Source: CAZMRQ01 sp964568795 (GTDB lineage: Bacteria > Pseudomonadota > Gammaproteobacteria > Comchoanobacterales > Comchoanobacteraceae). From it: a stretch of 29,176 nt of DNA. This document shows positions 1-7,291 of the stretch, piece after piece. The first letter of the stretch is position 1; each line of letters begins with the position of its first letter. The stretch is taken from contig CAZMRQ010000014.1 in assembly GCA_964568795.1 (NCBI GenBank), forward strand, positions 1-29,176, in the 5' to 3' direction. A model generated the notes under the pieces. That model had not been told where the DNA came from and made no database searches. It was given only the letters and a program-made list of their open reading frames with translations. The position numbers were made by a program, and so were the translations under genes.

Positions 1-244
1 TCAAAAACTTAAATTTTTTCCAAAAGTTACAATTGTAGAAAATGAAATTTTTGATACAATCGGTGAAAAATCACAGCCGCATATTGAAGAGCTATTTGTT
101 GTATGGAAAGATAACGTTGAGTTTGAAGTATTCAATAATGACTGGCTCGGACCATCTCCCAACCAGTTCTTTTTAAATTTTTCAAATGAGATAATGGAGA
201 CAGATGAAGACAGAATGATCGGAGCCTCATTTATAACACCTTAA
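1..244 (+). CDS. C-terminal fragment of an unidentified protein
   Basis: An open frame enters from the left edge (first full codon at base 2) and ends at TAA 242-244, giving 80 residues. It reads as a normal globular C-terminus with mixed hydrophobic and acidic residues (for example IEELFVVWKDNVEFEVF) and no low-complexity stretch. I do not recognise the family. It lies upstream of, and in the same direction as, a glycosyltransferase and shares the very low GC of the cassette (11 of 60 in the first 60 bases), so it is probably another gene of the polysaccharide cassette. Its N-terminus lies outside the window. Confidence 0.6.
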   Translation, partial: QKLKFFPKVTIVENEIFDTIGEKSQPHIEELFVVWKDNVEFEVFNNDWLGPSPNQFFLNFSNEIMETDEDRMIGASFITP

Positions 245-272
245 ATAGTTGTGATTGAAAGAAATATATTTT

Positions 273-1439
273 ATGAGTTTAAAAAGAAATACCGATATTG
301 ACTTAGCGCTACTTTTTCAAGACTTCCCACAATTAAAAGGTGCATTTGAAAATTTTAAGCATAAAAGAAAGTCTATGAAGGAAATTCTTTTAAAAGAACG
401 ATTTTATTCTAATGAATTTGATATATCTGCTTATGTAAAACTGCTTGCTATTAAAAAGGTACATAACGATCTTGAAATAAAAGTTTTATTTGCTCATTTT
501 TCGCCTTTTCTTTATGAAGTTGAAGGCCTCGGCCTTCCTGCATACTTTAAAAGCGCATTTCCTAACTGCATAGTAGATTTTACTTATGATAAAGGCAGGA
601 GATCTAGTAAGGTTTATCGAATTGAGAATGAAGGTTTAGCTGTAAAAGTAAACTCACGCAAGTGCCTAGAAGACAGCTACGATCTAATAATTTCTAGGTC
701 TTCCGCTCTAAATAACATGATGATGAGAAGCCATGAAAAATCTACGGTGATAAATTCAAAATATAAAATAAACATCAAGACAATGTCATATAGGCCCAAT
801 TATGTGCACGCTGATTATTATTTTGATGAAAAGGATATGTCACCGCCAGTAGATCCTGTGTATGAAGTTAGTGCCAATGAATATTTTAATAAATTTTCAA
901 AAGAGAAGCTAGTAGTAGTTCCCGGAACTATAAAATTGGCAAAGGGGCAACTTGACCTAATAAAAAATATAGATAAAGAAGTGCTGTCTGGAAATAAACT
1001 AATTTTTCTAGGAAAGGTAGAAGATAGGTCTCATGAGGTGATGATAAGAAAAATTTGCGAAGATAAAGGTATAGATTATTATCTTCCTGGATTTTTAAAT
1101 CGAAATATATCAAATTACATTAAGCATATGTGTAAAGTATCGATTTTTCAATATCAACCCCATTTAATTCCTAGCGGATATCCAAGGTCTTTGGGCGAAT
1201 CAATTGCTTCAAAAAACTATTCAGTAGTATCTGATAAAATTATCGTTCCATATTATTTTAATGACTGTGTATTAGTTTATAAAAGTAAAGATTTTAATCA
1301 GATGAATCTAATGATACAAAAAGCAGTGAATGAAACAAAAGACGAAAGTTTCTTTAAAAATTTCAAGCAAAGTATAAGTTTTTCAGATTATTGCTACGAA
1401 ACATTAGAAAAAATTCTAGATGTATCTGGTATAAAATAA
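273..1439 (+). CDS. GT-B fold glycosyltransferase (group 1/GT4-like)
   Basis: Predicted cytoplasmic sugar transferase of about 388 residues. The C-terminal half looks like a GT-B donor-nucleotide domain: a strand with VVVPGTIKLAKGQ, then NKLIFLGKVED, then an IDYYLPGFLNR segment, and a late SGYPRSLGESIASK stretch where GT4 enzymes keep their E-x7-E region. The N-terminal half is divergent and I cannot assign the acceptor. The frame is open from a TTG at 255, but ATG 273 has a purine-rich GAAAGAA upstream and is the more likely start. The next gene begins one base after the stop, so the two are probably co-translated. Strongly AT-rich. The family call is moderately sure; donor and acceptor are unknown. 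Confidence 0.7.
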   Translation: MSLKRNTDIDLALLFQDFPQLKGAFENFKHKRKSMKEILLKERFYSNEFDISAYVKLLAIKKVHNDLEIKVLFAHFSPFLYEVEGLGLPAYFKSAFPNCIVDFTYDKGRRSSKVYRIENEGLAVKVNSRKCLEDSYDLIISRSSALNNMMMRSHEKSTVINSKYKINIKTMSYRPNYVHADYYFDEKDMSPPVDPVYEVSANEYFNKFSKEKLVVVPGTIKLAKGQLDLIKNIDKEVLSGNKLIFLGKVEDRSHEVMIRKICEDKGIDYYLPGFLNRNISNYIKHMCKVSIFQYQPHLIPSGYPRSLGESIASKNYSVVSDKIIVPYYFNDCVLVYKSKDFNQMNLMIQKAVNETKDESFFKNFKQSISFSDYCYETLEKILDVSGIK

Positions 1440-1440
1440 T

Positions 1441-2217
1441 ATGAATACAGACAGCGGTACTTATACCAAAGAAAGAAATCAAATATTTCAATATCTAAAA
1501 GATAGTAATTGTGCAGGTGCATCATCTGTTAATGATCCTAAAGAAAATACCCTTGTTTTTGTTAAGGCCACAAGTTTTTATGATGAACTTATAAAAAATG
1601 TAGAGAGTAAAAGTATTAAAAAAGTTTTTTTGATTTTGGAAGAAGGCTTAAAAGAAAGAAAAAAGAATTCGATTCTTTTAATAAAGGCATCAGAATATGC
1701 AGAACTTTTATTCGCTGAATATCATAATTCAATAGAGTATGATGATTGCTCAAATATTATTAGTGACACAAGTTTTATTCATCCATCTGCAGTGGTAGGC
1801 ATAACGGGCCTATGGATTAGGAAGACACCTGAACAAAAAGTGATTAAAATGAAGCACATAGGCAACGTTGTGATAGAAGACAATGTATACATTGATGCCT
1901 GCACTACTATTCATAGAGGGACTTTTGGTTCTACAATAATTAGAAAAAACACTTTGCTTTCTTGTCATATTAATGTGGGTCATAATTGTGACATAGGAGA
2001 GAATTGTTTTATTGGTCCACTGGTGGGTATTGGTGGGTCAACAAAGATAGGCAATAATGTGAATATATGGCAAGGCGCTATGATAAGAAATGGTATTCAG
2101 ATATGTGACAATGTTGTAATTGGAATGGGCAGCGTTGTTACAAAAGATGTAACAGCGCCAGGCACATATGTCGGTTCACCAGCACGATTAATTTCTGATA
2201 ATATGATAAAGGTTTAA
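1441..2217 (+). CDS. LpxD-like hexapeptide-repeat N-acyltransferase
   Basis: A 258-residue left-handed beta-helix acyltransferase. After an N-terminal segment resembling the LpxD nucleotide-binding domain (roughly 30-95), hexapeptide repeats run from IHPSAVVG (113) to about 235. The block with TIHRGTFGSTII (156-167) followed by INVGHNCDIG (177-186) has the same order as in LpxD, and His181 aligns by motif with the LpxD catalytic histidine. The end, GTYVGSPARLI, is more like sugar acetyltransferases. LpxD moves a 3-hydroxyacyl chain from ACP to a UDP-amino sugar; here the substrate is probably another nucleotide amino sugar. It is shorter than bacterial LpxD (about 340). The ketoacyl-ACP synthase two genes downstream supports an acyl-ACP donor. 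No clear Shine-Dalgarno; it starts one base after the upstream stop. Confidence 0.8.
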   Translation: MNTDSGTYTKERNQIFQYLKDSNCAGASSVNDPKENTLVFVKATSFYDELIKNVESKSIKKVFLILEEGLKERKKNSILLIKASEYAELLFAEYHNSIEYDDCSNIISDTSFIHPSAVVGITGLWIRKTPEQKVIKMKHIGNVVIEDNVYIDACTTIHRGTFGSTIIRKNTLLSCHINVGHNCDIGENCFIGPLVGIGGSTKIGNNVNIWQGAMIRNGIQICDNVVIGMGSVVTKDVTAPGTYVGSPARLISDNMIKV

Positions 2218-2221
2218 AATT

Positions 2222-2226
2222 GGAGG
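2222..2226 (+). promoter_or_regulatory. Shine-Dalgarno GGAGG for the 2233 gene
   Basis: GGAGG ends six bases before ATG 2233. The nearer ATG at 2228 opens only two codons before a TGA, so this site fixes the start at 2233. Confidence 0.6.
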
Positions 2227-2232
2227 CATGAT

Positions 2233-2709
2233 ATGATTGATAAAACTGCTGAAATACATCCAACAGCTTTTGTTGAAGAAGGTGCAGAAATAGGAAAAAA
2301 TGTAAAAATAGGACCATTTTGCCTAATAAGAAAAGGGGCAAAGATAGGTAATAATTGCTCATTCACAGCATATTGTGAAGTTAGAAGTGGTGCTGTTATT
2401 GGTGAAAATTCTACATTTGGAAGTAGGTGCACAATTTGTGCCGAGACGATCATAGGAAAAAATGTTACTGTAAAGTATGGTTTTGTTAGCACTACCATGG
2501 ACTTTAGTAAAAAAATTGATCTAGATGCAGGCACAGTTGGCGATAATACCATGATAGGAGCCAGGGTAATGCTCGCTCCAGGTGCTAGTATAGGAAAAAA
2601 TTGCATAATTGGTGCATGTTCACAAGTGAGAAAAATAGTTCCAGATAATGAAGTGTGGTATGGAAATCCTGCAAAATTTTACAGGAAAAATATCAGTAAT
2701 CCTGAATAA
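2233..2709 (+). CDS. LpxA/PglD-like hexapeptide acyltransferase
   Basis: A 158-residue protein made almost entirely of [LIV]-G-x4 hexapeptide repeats, so a trimeric left-handed beta-helix acyl- or acetyltransferase. The opening residues (MIDKTAEIHPTAFVEEGAEIG) closely resemble the LpxA N-terminus, but the protein lacks the LpxA C-terminal helical domain (LpxA is about 260 residues). It ends in VWYGNPAKF, typical of nucleotide-sugar N-acetyltransferases. It therefore probably acylates an amino sugar nucleotide. It lies directly after the LpxD-like gene and before the ketoacyl synthase, suggesting linked acylation steps. Whether it uses acetyl-CoA or acyl-ACP cannot be told from the sequence. 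Confidence 0.78.
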   Translation: MIDKTAEIHPTAFVEEGAEIGKNVKIGPFCLIRKGAKIGNNCSFTAYCEVRSGAVIGENSTFGSRCTICAETIIGKNVTVKYGFVSTTMDFSKKIDLDAGTVGDNTMIGARVMLAPGASIGKNCIIGACSQVRKIVPDNEVWYGNPAKFYRKNISNPE

Positions 2710-2741
2710 TATTAAAAATTAGAAAAGTTGCAAGTGCCATC

Positions 2742-3716
2742 ATGTCAATAGTAATAACAGGAACAGGATCTTATCTGCCTGCTAGGATTATGACAAATTA
2801 TGAGATAGAAAAAAACTGCAATACATCTAATAAGTGGATAAAAGATAAATTAGGTATTCTTACTAGGAGAATAGCATCAGATACAGAGCTAACATCTGAT
2901 TTAGCTTATTTAGCATCGATGAATGCCATTAAATCGGCAGGAATTAGTATATCTGATATAGACGGAATAATTGTAGCTACTTCGACCCCAGATAGACCGA
3001 GTCCAGCTACAGCTTGCATACTTCAGGATAAGCTAGGTTGTCATGGGTGTTTTGCATTTGATATAAATGCAGTCTGCACAGGATTCATATACGCTTTATC
3101 AGTAGCAGAATCTATGCTAAGAAATGATAGTTTTAATAGAATATTGGTCGTAGGCGCTGAAGTCTATTCCAGGATAACAGATTGGGACTCCCGAGACTGT
3201 GTGTATTTTGGAGATGGTGCAGGTGCAGTTATAGTTGAAAAATCAAAAGACGGATTTTTTGATTTTGACTTGGGAGCTGATGGAAAAGGTAAAGATTATT
3301 TTACTGTCCCTGCCGGCGGATCTCAATTTCCATCATCTAAGGAAACAATAGATAATAAAATGCACTATTTTAGAATGATAGGAAAAGAAATATTTGATTT
3401 CGCCACAGAGAAATTACCCATATCAATAGGAAATATTTTACTTAGGAATAACTTAAAGCCGGAAAATGTTTCTTTAATGGTTCCACATCAGCCTAATATC
3501 AATATACTAAAAATTGTGTCTAAAAAGACTAATATACCTGTTGACAAGGTTCAGATTTGCCTAGACAAGATAGGAAATACAGCAGGTGCATCCGTGCCAA
3601 TAGCTTTGGATTGGGCAGTAAAAAGTGGGAAAATAAGTAATAACGATATCATTGTAATGACCGCTGTTGGATCTGGTATGACTTGGGGGTCAGCTATTAT
3701 TAGGTGGAAAAGTTAA
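2742..3716 (+). CDS. 3-oxoacyl-ACP synthase III (KAS III, FabH-like)
   Basis: A 324-residue thiolase-fold enzyme of normal FabH length. The family triad is visible: Cys112 in NAVCTGF, His249 in VPHQPN, Asn279 in IGNTAGAS. FGDGAGA (156-162) is also typical. KAS III condenses a short acyl-CoA with malonyl-ACP to start an acyl chain; relatives in polysaccharide and secondary-metabolite clusters make special short acyl groups. In this position, next to two hexapeptide acyltransferases, it most likely supplies an acyl group for an amino sugar rather than serving bulk lipid synthesis. No ACP, ketoreductase or dehydratase is seen in the window, so host enzymes would be needed. Start ATG 2742 gives the expected N-terminus (IVITGTGSYLP); the Shine-Dalgarno is weak. 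Confidence 0.92.
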   Translation: MSIVITGTGSYLPARIMTNYEIEKNCNTSNKWIKDKLGILTRRIASDTELTSDLAYLASMNAIKSAGISISDIDGIIVATSTPDRPSPATACILQDKLGCHGCFAFDINAVCTGFIYALSVAESMLRNDSFNRILVVGAEVYSRITDWDSRDCVYFGDGAGAVIVEKSKDGFFDFDLGADGKGKDYFTVPAGGSQFPSSKETIDNKMHYFRMIGKEIFDFATEKLPISIGNILLRNNLKPENVSLMVPHQPNINILKIVSKKTNIPVDKVQICLDKIGNTAGASVPIALDWAVKSGKISNNDIIVMTAVGSGMTWGSAIIRWKS

Positions 3717-4388
3717 ATGGCGCAGGATGATACAATGGTAATCAAGGCCAGTCGAAATCGGCCACCAAGATATCGAAAAAGATACCCAAATATCGACTAC
3801 CAGAAAAAGTATATTTTTGTCCATCCACCAAAATGTGCAGGCAAAAGTATAGAAAATTGCCTTTTTAATAAAAAGCCCATTGCCGGCAGCGCTGATCATA
3901 GGATGATATGGGAGCATCGTGAAATTATAGGAGATGAATTCAATCAATTCAAATCATTTTCATTTGCTAGAAATCCTTTTGATAGGTTGGTTTCTATTTA
4001 CGAGTGGAGAAGGCAGGAATACTGTGGAATAGAATTAAAAGTAACGTTTAAAGAATGGATAATGAAACAGCAGCATCCTGCAACATGGAAATGGGATCGC
4101 CCCCCTCTTAAAGTGGATGAAGGAAAACACCATACCGAAAGACTGCAGTTTGATTATATGTCAGATCCTAAGACAGGAAATTTATGTCTTGATTTTATAG
4201 GCCGCATTGAGAATATTGATATCGACTGGAAAATTGTTTGCAATGAAATATTAAAAGAAGAGATTCATCTTCCTCATTTAAACAAATCTGCTAGAAAACC
4301 CTATAAAGAATATTACGATACAGAAACAAAATTACATGTTTCAAAATTATGGGAAAAAGACCTAGATGCATTTAAGTATGTTTTTTAA
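3717..4388 (+). CDS. Sulfotransferase family protein
   Basis: A 223-residue protein with both PAPS-binding signatures of carbohydrate sulfotransferases: a 5'-phosphosulfate loop at 32-45 (KYIFVHPPKCAGKS) and a 3'-phosphate segment at 81-96 (FSFARNPFDRLVSIYE). It should transfer sulfate from PAPS to a sugar hydroxyl. No signal peptide or membrane anchor is visible, unlike Golgi relatives, so it would act in the cytoplasm, probably on a lipid-linked or nucleotide sugar or a glycan acceptor. ATG 3717 directly follows the TAA of the ketoacyl synthase gene, indicating one transcription and translation unit. The exact acceptor is unknown; PAPS must come from the host. Confidence 0.82.
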   Translation: MAQDDTMVIKASRNRPPRYRKRYPNIDYQKKYIFVHPPKCAGKSIENCLFNKKPIAGSADHRMIWEHREIIGDEFNQFKSFSFARNPFDRLVSIYEWRRQEYCGIELKVTFKEWIMKQQHPATWKWDRPPLKVDEGKHHTERLQFDYMSDPKTGNLCLDFIGRIENIDIDWKIVCNEILKEEIHLPHLNKSARKPYKEYYDTETKLHVSKLWEKDLDAFKYVF

Positions 4389-4459
4389 ATGAGTCATTAG
4401 CAGAAAAATAAACATGAAAAAAGTGAAAAATATTGTTAAAATTTTAAGGGATTAATATA
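4389..4459 (+). other. 71-base intergenic spacer
   Basis: One of the longest gene-free stretches in the window. It is very AT-rich and contains a 13-codon frame (ATG 4414 to TAA 4455, lysine- and isoleucine-rich) that could be a leader or the stump of a lost gene, but its length proves nothing. An AAGGGA at about 4446-4451 serves the ATG at 4460. I see no convincing hairpin terminator or promoter. Confidence 0.35.
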
Positions 4460-4945
4460 ATGAATGATGCTAATGAATTGGATTTCTTTTGTCATGACAC
4501 TGCAATTATTGAATCAGATAAAATTGGTACAGGAACCAAAATTTGGGCATTTTCTCACGTATGTAAAGGTGTAAAAATTGGATCAAACTGTGTAGTAGGC
4601 GAAGGTGTTTATATCGGCCCCAATGTTTTGATTGGCAATAATGTAAAAATTCAAAATCATGCGCTTATTTATGAGGGTGTTGAAATCGAAGATAATGTCT
4701 TTATTGGTCCAAATGTAGTCACAACTAATGACATAAGACCTCAGGCAATTGGTGACTGGTCGGATAGGTTTAGAAAAACTTTAATAAAATCGGGGTCTAG
4801 CATTGGTGCAAATTCCACTATTATATGCGGCAACACAATTAACAGTAATGCTTTAGTCGGTGCGGGATCTGTAGTAACGAAAGATATACCAGAAGGCGTT
4901 GTCGTAGTTGGAAACCCTGCTAAAATTTTAAGAAAAGGAAAATGA
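4460..4945 (+). CDS. WbpD/WlbB-like nucleotide-sugar N-acetyltransferase
   Basis: A 161-residue hexapeptide-repeat acetyltransferase. The segments GTKIWAFSHVCKGVKIG, NNVKIQNHALIYEGV, DNVFIGPNVVTTND, then a loop with DRFRKTLIKSGSSIGANSTI and the end VVVGNPAKIL follow, in order, those of WbpD and WlbB. These enzymes N-acetylate the 3-amino group of UDP-2-acetamido-3-amino-2,3-dideoxy-glucuronate. The length matches this subfamily closely. The aminotransferase that would make its substrate starts three bases after its stop codon, which supports the pathway assignment. Substrate specificity is inferred from family resemblance and neighbours, not shown. Confidence 0.85.
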   Translation: MNDANELDFFCHDTAIIESDKIGTGTKIWAFSHVCKGVKIGSNCVVGEGVYIGPNVLIGNNVKIQNHALIYEGVEIEDNVFIGPNVVTTNDIRPQAIGDWSDRFRKTLIKSGSSIGANSTIICGNTINSNALVGAGSVVTKDIPEGVVVVGNPAKILRKGK

Positions 4946-4948
4946 ACA

Positions 4949-5758
4949 ATGCCAGCAGTCGTTAGAAATATTTTTGAAGAGTATGTCAGGGAACGTTTTG
5001 ACCTTGATGACTGTATAGCTGTAAATAATGGAACATCAGCACTTATTGCGCCTCTTTGGTCTCTAGATTTGCAGTCTGGTGATGAAGTAATAACAACACC
5101 ATTTACTTTTATTGCCACAACAAATGCGATTGTAATTGCAGGTGGAAAGCCTGTATTTGTTGATATTGATCCTGAGACATATCTTATTGATCCAAAGAAA
5201 ATTGAAGCAGCAATAACCGATAAGACACGAGCTATTATTCCAGTGCACCTATATGGGCGTGTCTGCGAAATTAATGAAATTAATGAGATCGCCAATAGGC
5301 ATAATTTAATTGTAATTGAAGATACCGCCCAGGCATTTGGTGCAGAGTATCATTGCGGTAAATATGCTGGAATGTTGGCTGATTGTGGAACTTTTTCATT
5401 TTATAAGACTAAGAATATATCAACTTTTGAGGGTGGAATGATTTGTATTCCAAGGGGTTCGAGATTAGATTCTAACAAGATTAGGTCTATCTGTGATCAG
5501 GGACAGGTTGGAAAGTATAATCACGAGTATATTGGTTTTAATTTTAGACTAGCAGAACCCCTATGCCTGATGGCACTGGAACAAATGAAAATTCACATGA
5601 CCGGTATTAAGGCTGAGCTTGGTATTCGTGGTCCTGACCAAGGTCACTATCCAAATGTTATTTACAATCAGCCCGCCTATAAGAGGTTAGGGATTACTGG
5701 CGACTGTCCAATTGCTGAAGCAGTCGCCACAGAAATTAAAGAAAAGACGTCAAAGTAA
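4949..5758 (+). CDS. DegT/DnrJ/EryC1 (WbpE-type) aminotransferase, shortened and possibly inactive
   Basis: PLP-dependent sugar aminotransferase by its motifs: NNGTSAL (26-32), GDEVITTPFTFIATTNA (44-60), PVFVDIDPETY (68-78), the PLP-ring aspartate in IEDTAQAFGA (Asp125), and the Schiff-base lysine in SFYKTKNISTFEGG (Lys155 most likely). Family members are about 360-390 residues; this one is 269. The first 30 or so residues are missing. A block of roughly 60-80 residues is absent after EQMKIHMTGIKAELG (about 211-225), because the text then jumps to GHYPNVIYNQPAYKRLG, normally far downstream. The usual SLP-type C-terminus is also gone. Codon composition is less AT-rich than the flanking genes. 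It could be a minimal active form or a decaying gene kept in frame. Confidence 0.8.
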   Translation: MPAVVRNIFEEYVRERFDLDDCIAVNNGTSALIAPLWSLDLQSGDEVITTPFTFIATTNAIVIAGGKPVFVDIDPETYLIDPKKIEAAITDKTRAIIPVHLYGRVCEINEINEIANRHNLIVIEDTAQAFGAEYHCGKYAGMLADCGTFSFYKTKNISTFEGGMICIPRGSRLDSNKIRSICDQGQVGKYNHEYIGFNFRLAEPLCLMALEQMKIHMTGIKAELGIRGPDQGHYPNVIYNQPAYKRLGITGDCPIAEAVATEIKEKTSK

Positions 5759-5803
5759 AAAGTGGTAATTGTTTTAGTTTAAAGGACTTTATTTTGACTG
5801 TAT

Positions 5804-5808
5804 AGGAG
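5804..5808 (+). promoter_or_regulatory. Shine-Dalgarno AGGAG deciding a GTG start
   Basis: AGGAG lies seven bases before GTG 5816. It supports GTG as the start of the FkbM-type gene, since the frame has no ATG until well inside the protein. Confidence 0.55.
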
Positions 5809-5815
5809 TTTATTA

Positions 5816-6637
5816 GTGGTTTATTTTCATAAAGTGTTAAAAGAATATACTGGAAGGCTAAATAGGCCTATGAATTTTATTCAGATAGGATGCAATGACG
5901 GAGTCATGGCCGATCCAATTAGCGAGTATATTATAAAAGAAGACTGGCAAGGAATATTTGTGGATGCTGATTCTTTTTATTTGCAAAAAGCTGCAAACTA
6001 CTATGCCAATTACTGCGAAGGCAGAATTAAGAGCGATAGGCTAAGATGGTATAATTCTGCAGTCACACCTATGAAGACTTTTAGTTCCAATACTGTGGAG
6101 TTCTACTCAATAAAACCCAATATGATTAATCCAAAGCCTATTGTTTTTCAAGGCTCAAATGCTTGGCAGTACGGTTCACTAATAGTTAAAGTTGAAGGTA
6201 ATCCTGATGTTGATAAAAACAATCCTTTAGATTATCTTAGAGGAATAGGAAGTCTAGATTATGATTTTGTTATAACCCATATAGCTAATGTGGTGAAAAA
6301 AACAGATATATCAGGAATTTTATCGAAACAAATTTTTTCAGAAGATAGTGAATCTTATCATGAGTTTGTAAAAACACAATCAGTGCGTAACTCAACAATA
6401 AATGAAATATTTAATTTGTCACAAATGAGTCATATAGATATTTTGCAGACCGATATGGAATGTTGGGATGAAAAAATTATTTGTGAAATAGAAGATTTTT
6501 TGATTAAGCCTAAAATTATTCACTTTGAGGTGCCTGGTGGAATTATTACTAATGACACTTTAAATAAGTTAAACAAGTGTGGGTATAGTGTTTCTAGGAC
6601 TATTGACACACGGGATACGCTGGCAATTCTTCAATAG
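5816..6637 (+). CDS. FkbM-type SAM-dependent methyltransferase
   Basis: A 273-residue protein with the FkbM (Methyltransf_21) layout: an early SAM-binding strand and loop NFIQIGCNDGVMADP (about 21-35), an acidic ribose-binding strand GIFVDAD, and late in the protein HIDILQTDMECWDE, corresponding to the family's IDxLxIDxEGxE motif. IIHFEVPGG follows as the next strand. These enzymes O-methylate sugars in polysaccharides and glycolipids and often appear in phage and host glycan clusters. A strong Shine-Dalgarno supports the GTG start. It is separated from the aminotransferase by 57 bases and lies 11 bases before the deacetylase-like gene. The acceptor is unknown. Confidence 0.78.
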   Translation: MVYFHKVLKEYTGRLNRPMNFIQIGCNDGVMADPISEYIIKEDWQGIFVDADSFYLQKAANYYANYCEGRIKSDRLRWYNSAVTPMKTFSSNTVEFYSIKPNMINPKPIVFQGSNAWQYGSLIVKVEGNPDVDKNNPLDYLRGIGSLDYDFVITHIANVVKKTDISGILSKQIFSEDSESYHEFVKTQSVRNSTINEIFNLSQMSHIDILQTDMECWDEKIICEIEDFLIKPKIIHFEVPGGIITNDTLNKLNKCGYSVSRTIDTRDTLAILQ

Positions 6638-6648
6638 TGAGATAATAA

Positions 6649-7290
6649 ATGAAGTTTGAATTAAGTTCTTATAAATTAGCACTTGAATCCGCGATAAGTC
6701 AATCATATAGTTGCTTGAGTTTTGAAAAGGCTTATATTTCAAAACATAAAAAGAGCATTTTAATAAGGCATGATATTGACATGTCACTAGATCAGGCTTT
6801 GGAAATTGCCAAGGTTGAAAATAGCATTGGTATCTCATCGTGCTTTTTTGTGAGGCTTCATGCTAAATTTTATAATGCTCTGTCTGTTGATTCTAAAAAA
6901 AAGATAAGCACAATAGAAAAAATGGGTCATAGGATTGGACTTCACTTTGAAGAGGACTTCTATGACACGTATAACATCTTCGATGCAATGGCAACCGAAA
7001 AGTCTTTGCTTGATTCTTTTTTAAGTCATGAAATTGCTGTTGTTGCGCCTCCCGAACCATCCAGGCCAGGTAGAATGCTATTCGAGAAAAATAAGCTTTT
7101 GAATATTGGAATTAAATATCAGGCTTACGATAAACTGCTTTTTGAAAAGTTTAAGTATGTATCTGATAGTTCATGTAGGTGGCGTGATGGTTCGCTAGAA
7201 GAACATGTGAACGATAGAAAAACATCAAGAATATATCTTTTAACACACCCGATATGGTGGTATTATAAAACACCAATTGAGGTATATTAA
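6649..7290 (+). CDS. Polysaccharide deacetylase-like (NodB superfamily) protein
   Basis: A 213-residue protein. ILIRHDIDMSLDQALEIA (37-54) matches the first NodB motif, with His41, Asp42 and Asp44. A change to SSCFFVRLHAKFYN (63-76) and then GHRIGLHFE (93-101, His99) follow as in divergent deacetylase-like proteins of polysaccharide clusters. THPIWWYY near the C-terminus probably supplies the last conserved histidine. These proteins are predicted metal-dependent N-deacetylases of sugars, although many in this sub-branch have no tested activity. There is no signal peptide, so it would act in the cytoplasm. The gene ends one base before the ATG of the oxidoreductase, whose ribosome-binding site lies inside its last codons. 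Confidence 0.72.
   Translation: MKFELSSYKLALESAISQSYSCLSFEKAYISKHKKSILIRHDIDMSLDQALEIAKVENSIGISSCFFVRLHAKFYNALSVDSKKKISTIEKMGHRIGLHFEEDFYDTYNIFDAMATEKSLLDSFLSHEIAVVAPPEPSRPGRMLFEKNKLLNIGIKYQAYDKLLFEKFKYVSDSSCRWRDGSLEEHVNDRKTSRIYLLTHPIWWYYKTPIEVY
7279..7282 (+). promoter_or_regulatory. Shine-Dalgarno GAGG deciding start 7292
   Basis: GAGG lies nine bases before ATG 7292, inside the end of the upstream gene. A TTG at 7277 in the same frame has no such signal, so the ATG is preferred. Confidence 0.5.
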
Positions 7291-7291
7291 A

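Noticed and set aside
2742..3716. Bacterial chromosome fragment joined to a phage contig (host-like genes on the left)
   Set aside because: Gene packing, strand and coupling continue smoothly into the virion genes, and several sugar enzymes are in reduced forms, which fits a phage cassette. Chimerism cannot be fully excluded without read data.
4414..4455. 13-codon frame starting MKKVKN between the sulfotransferase and WbpD-like genes
   Set aside because: Too short to judge, with no clear ribosome-binding site and highly biased AT-rich composition; kept only as a note in the spacer entry.
4741..5295. Long reverse-strand frame (184 codons) across the WbpD-like and aminotransferase genes
   Set aside because: It overlaps two well-supported forward genes, its translation is Ser/Ile-rich without motifs, and all neighbours are on the + strand. 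A shadow frame.
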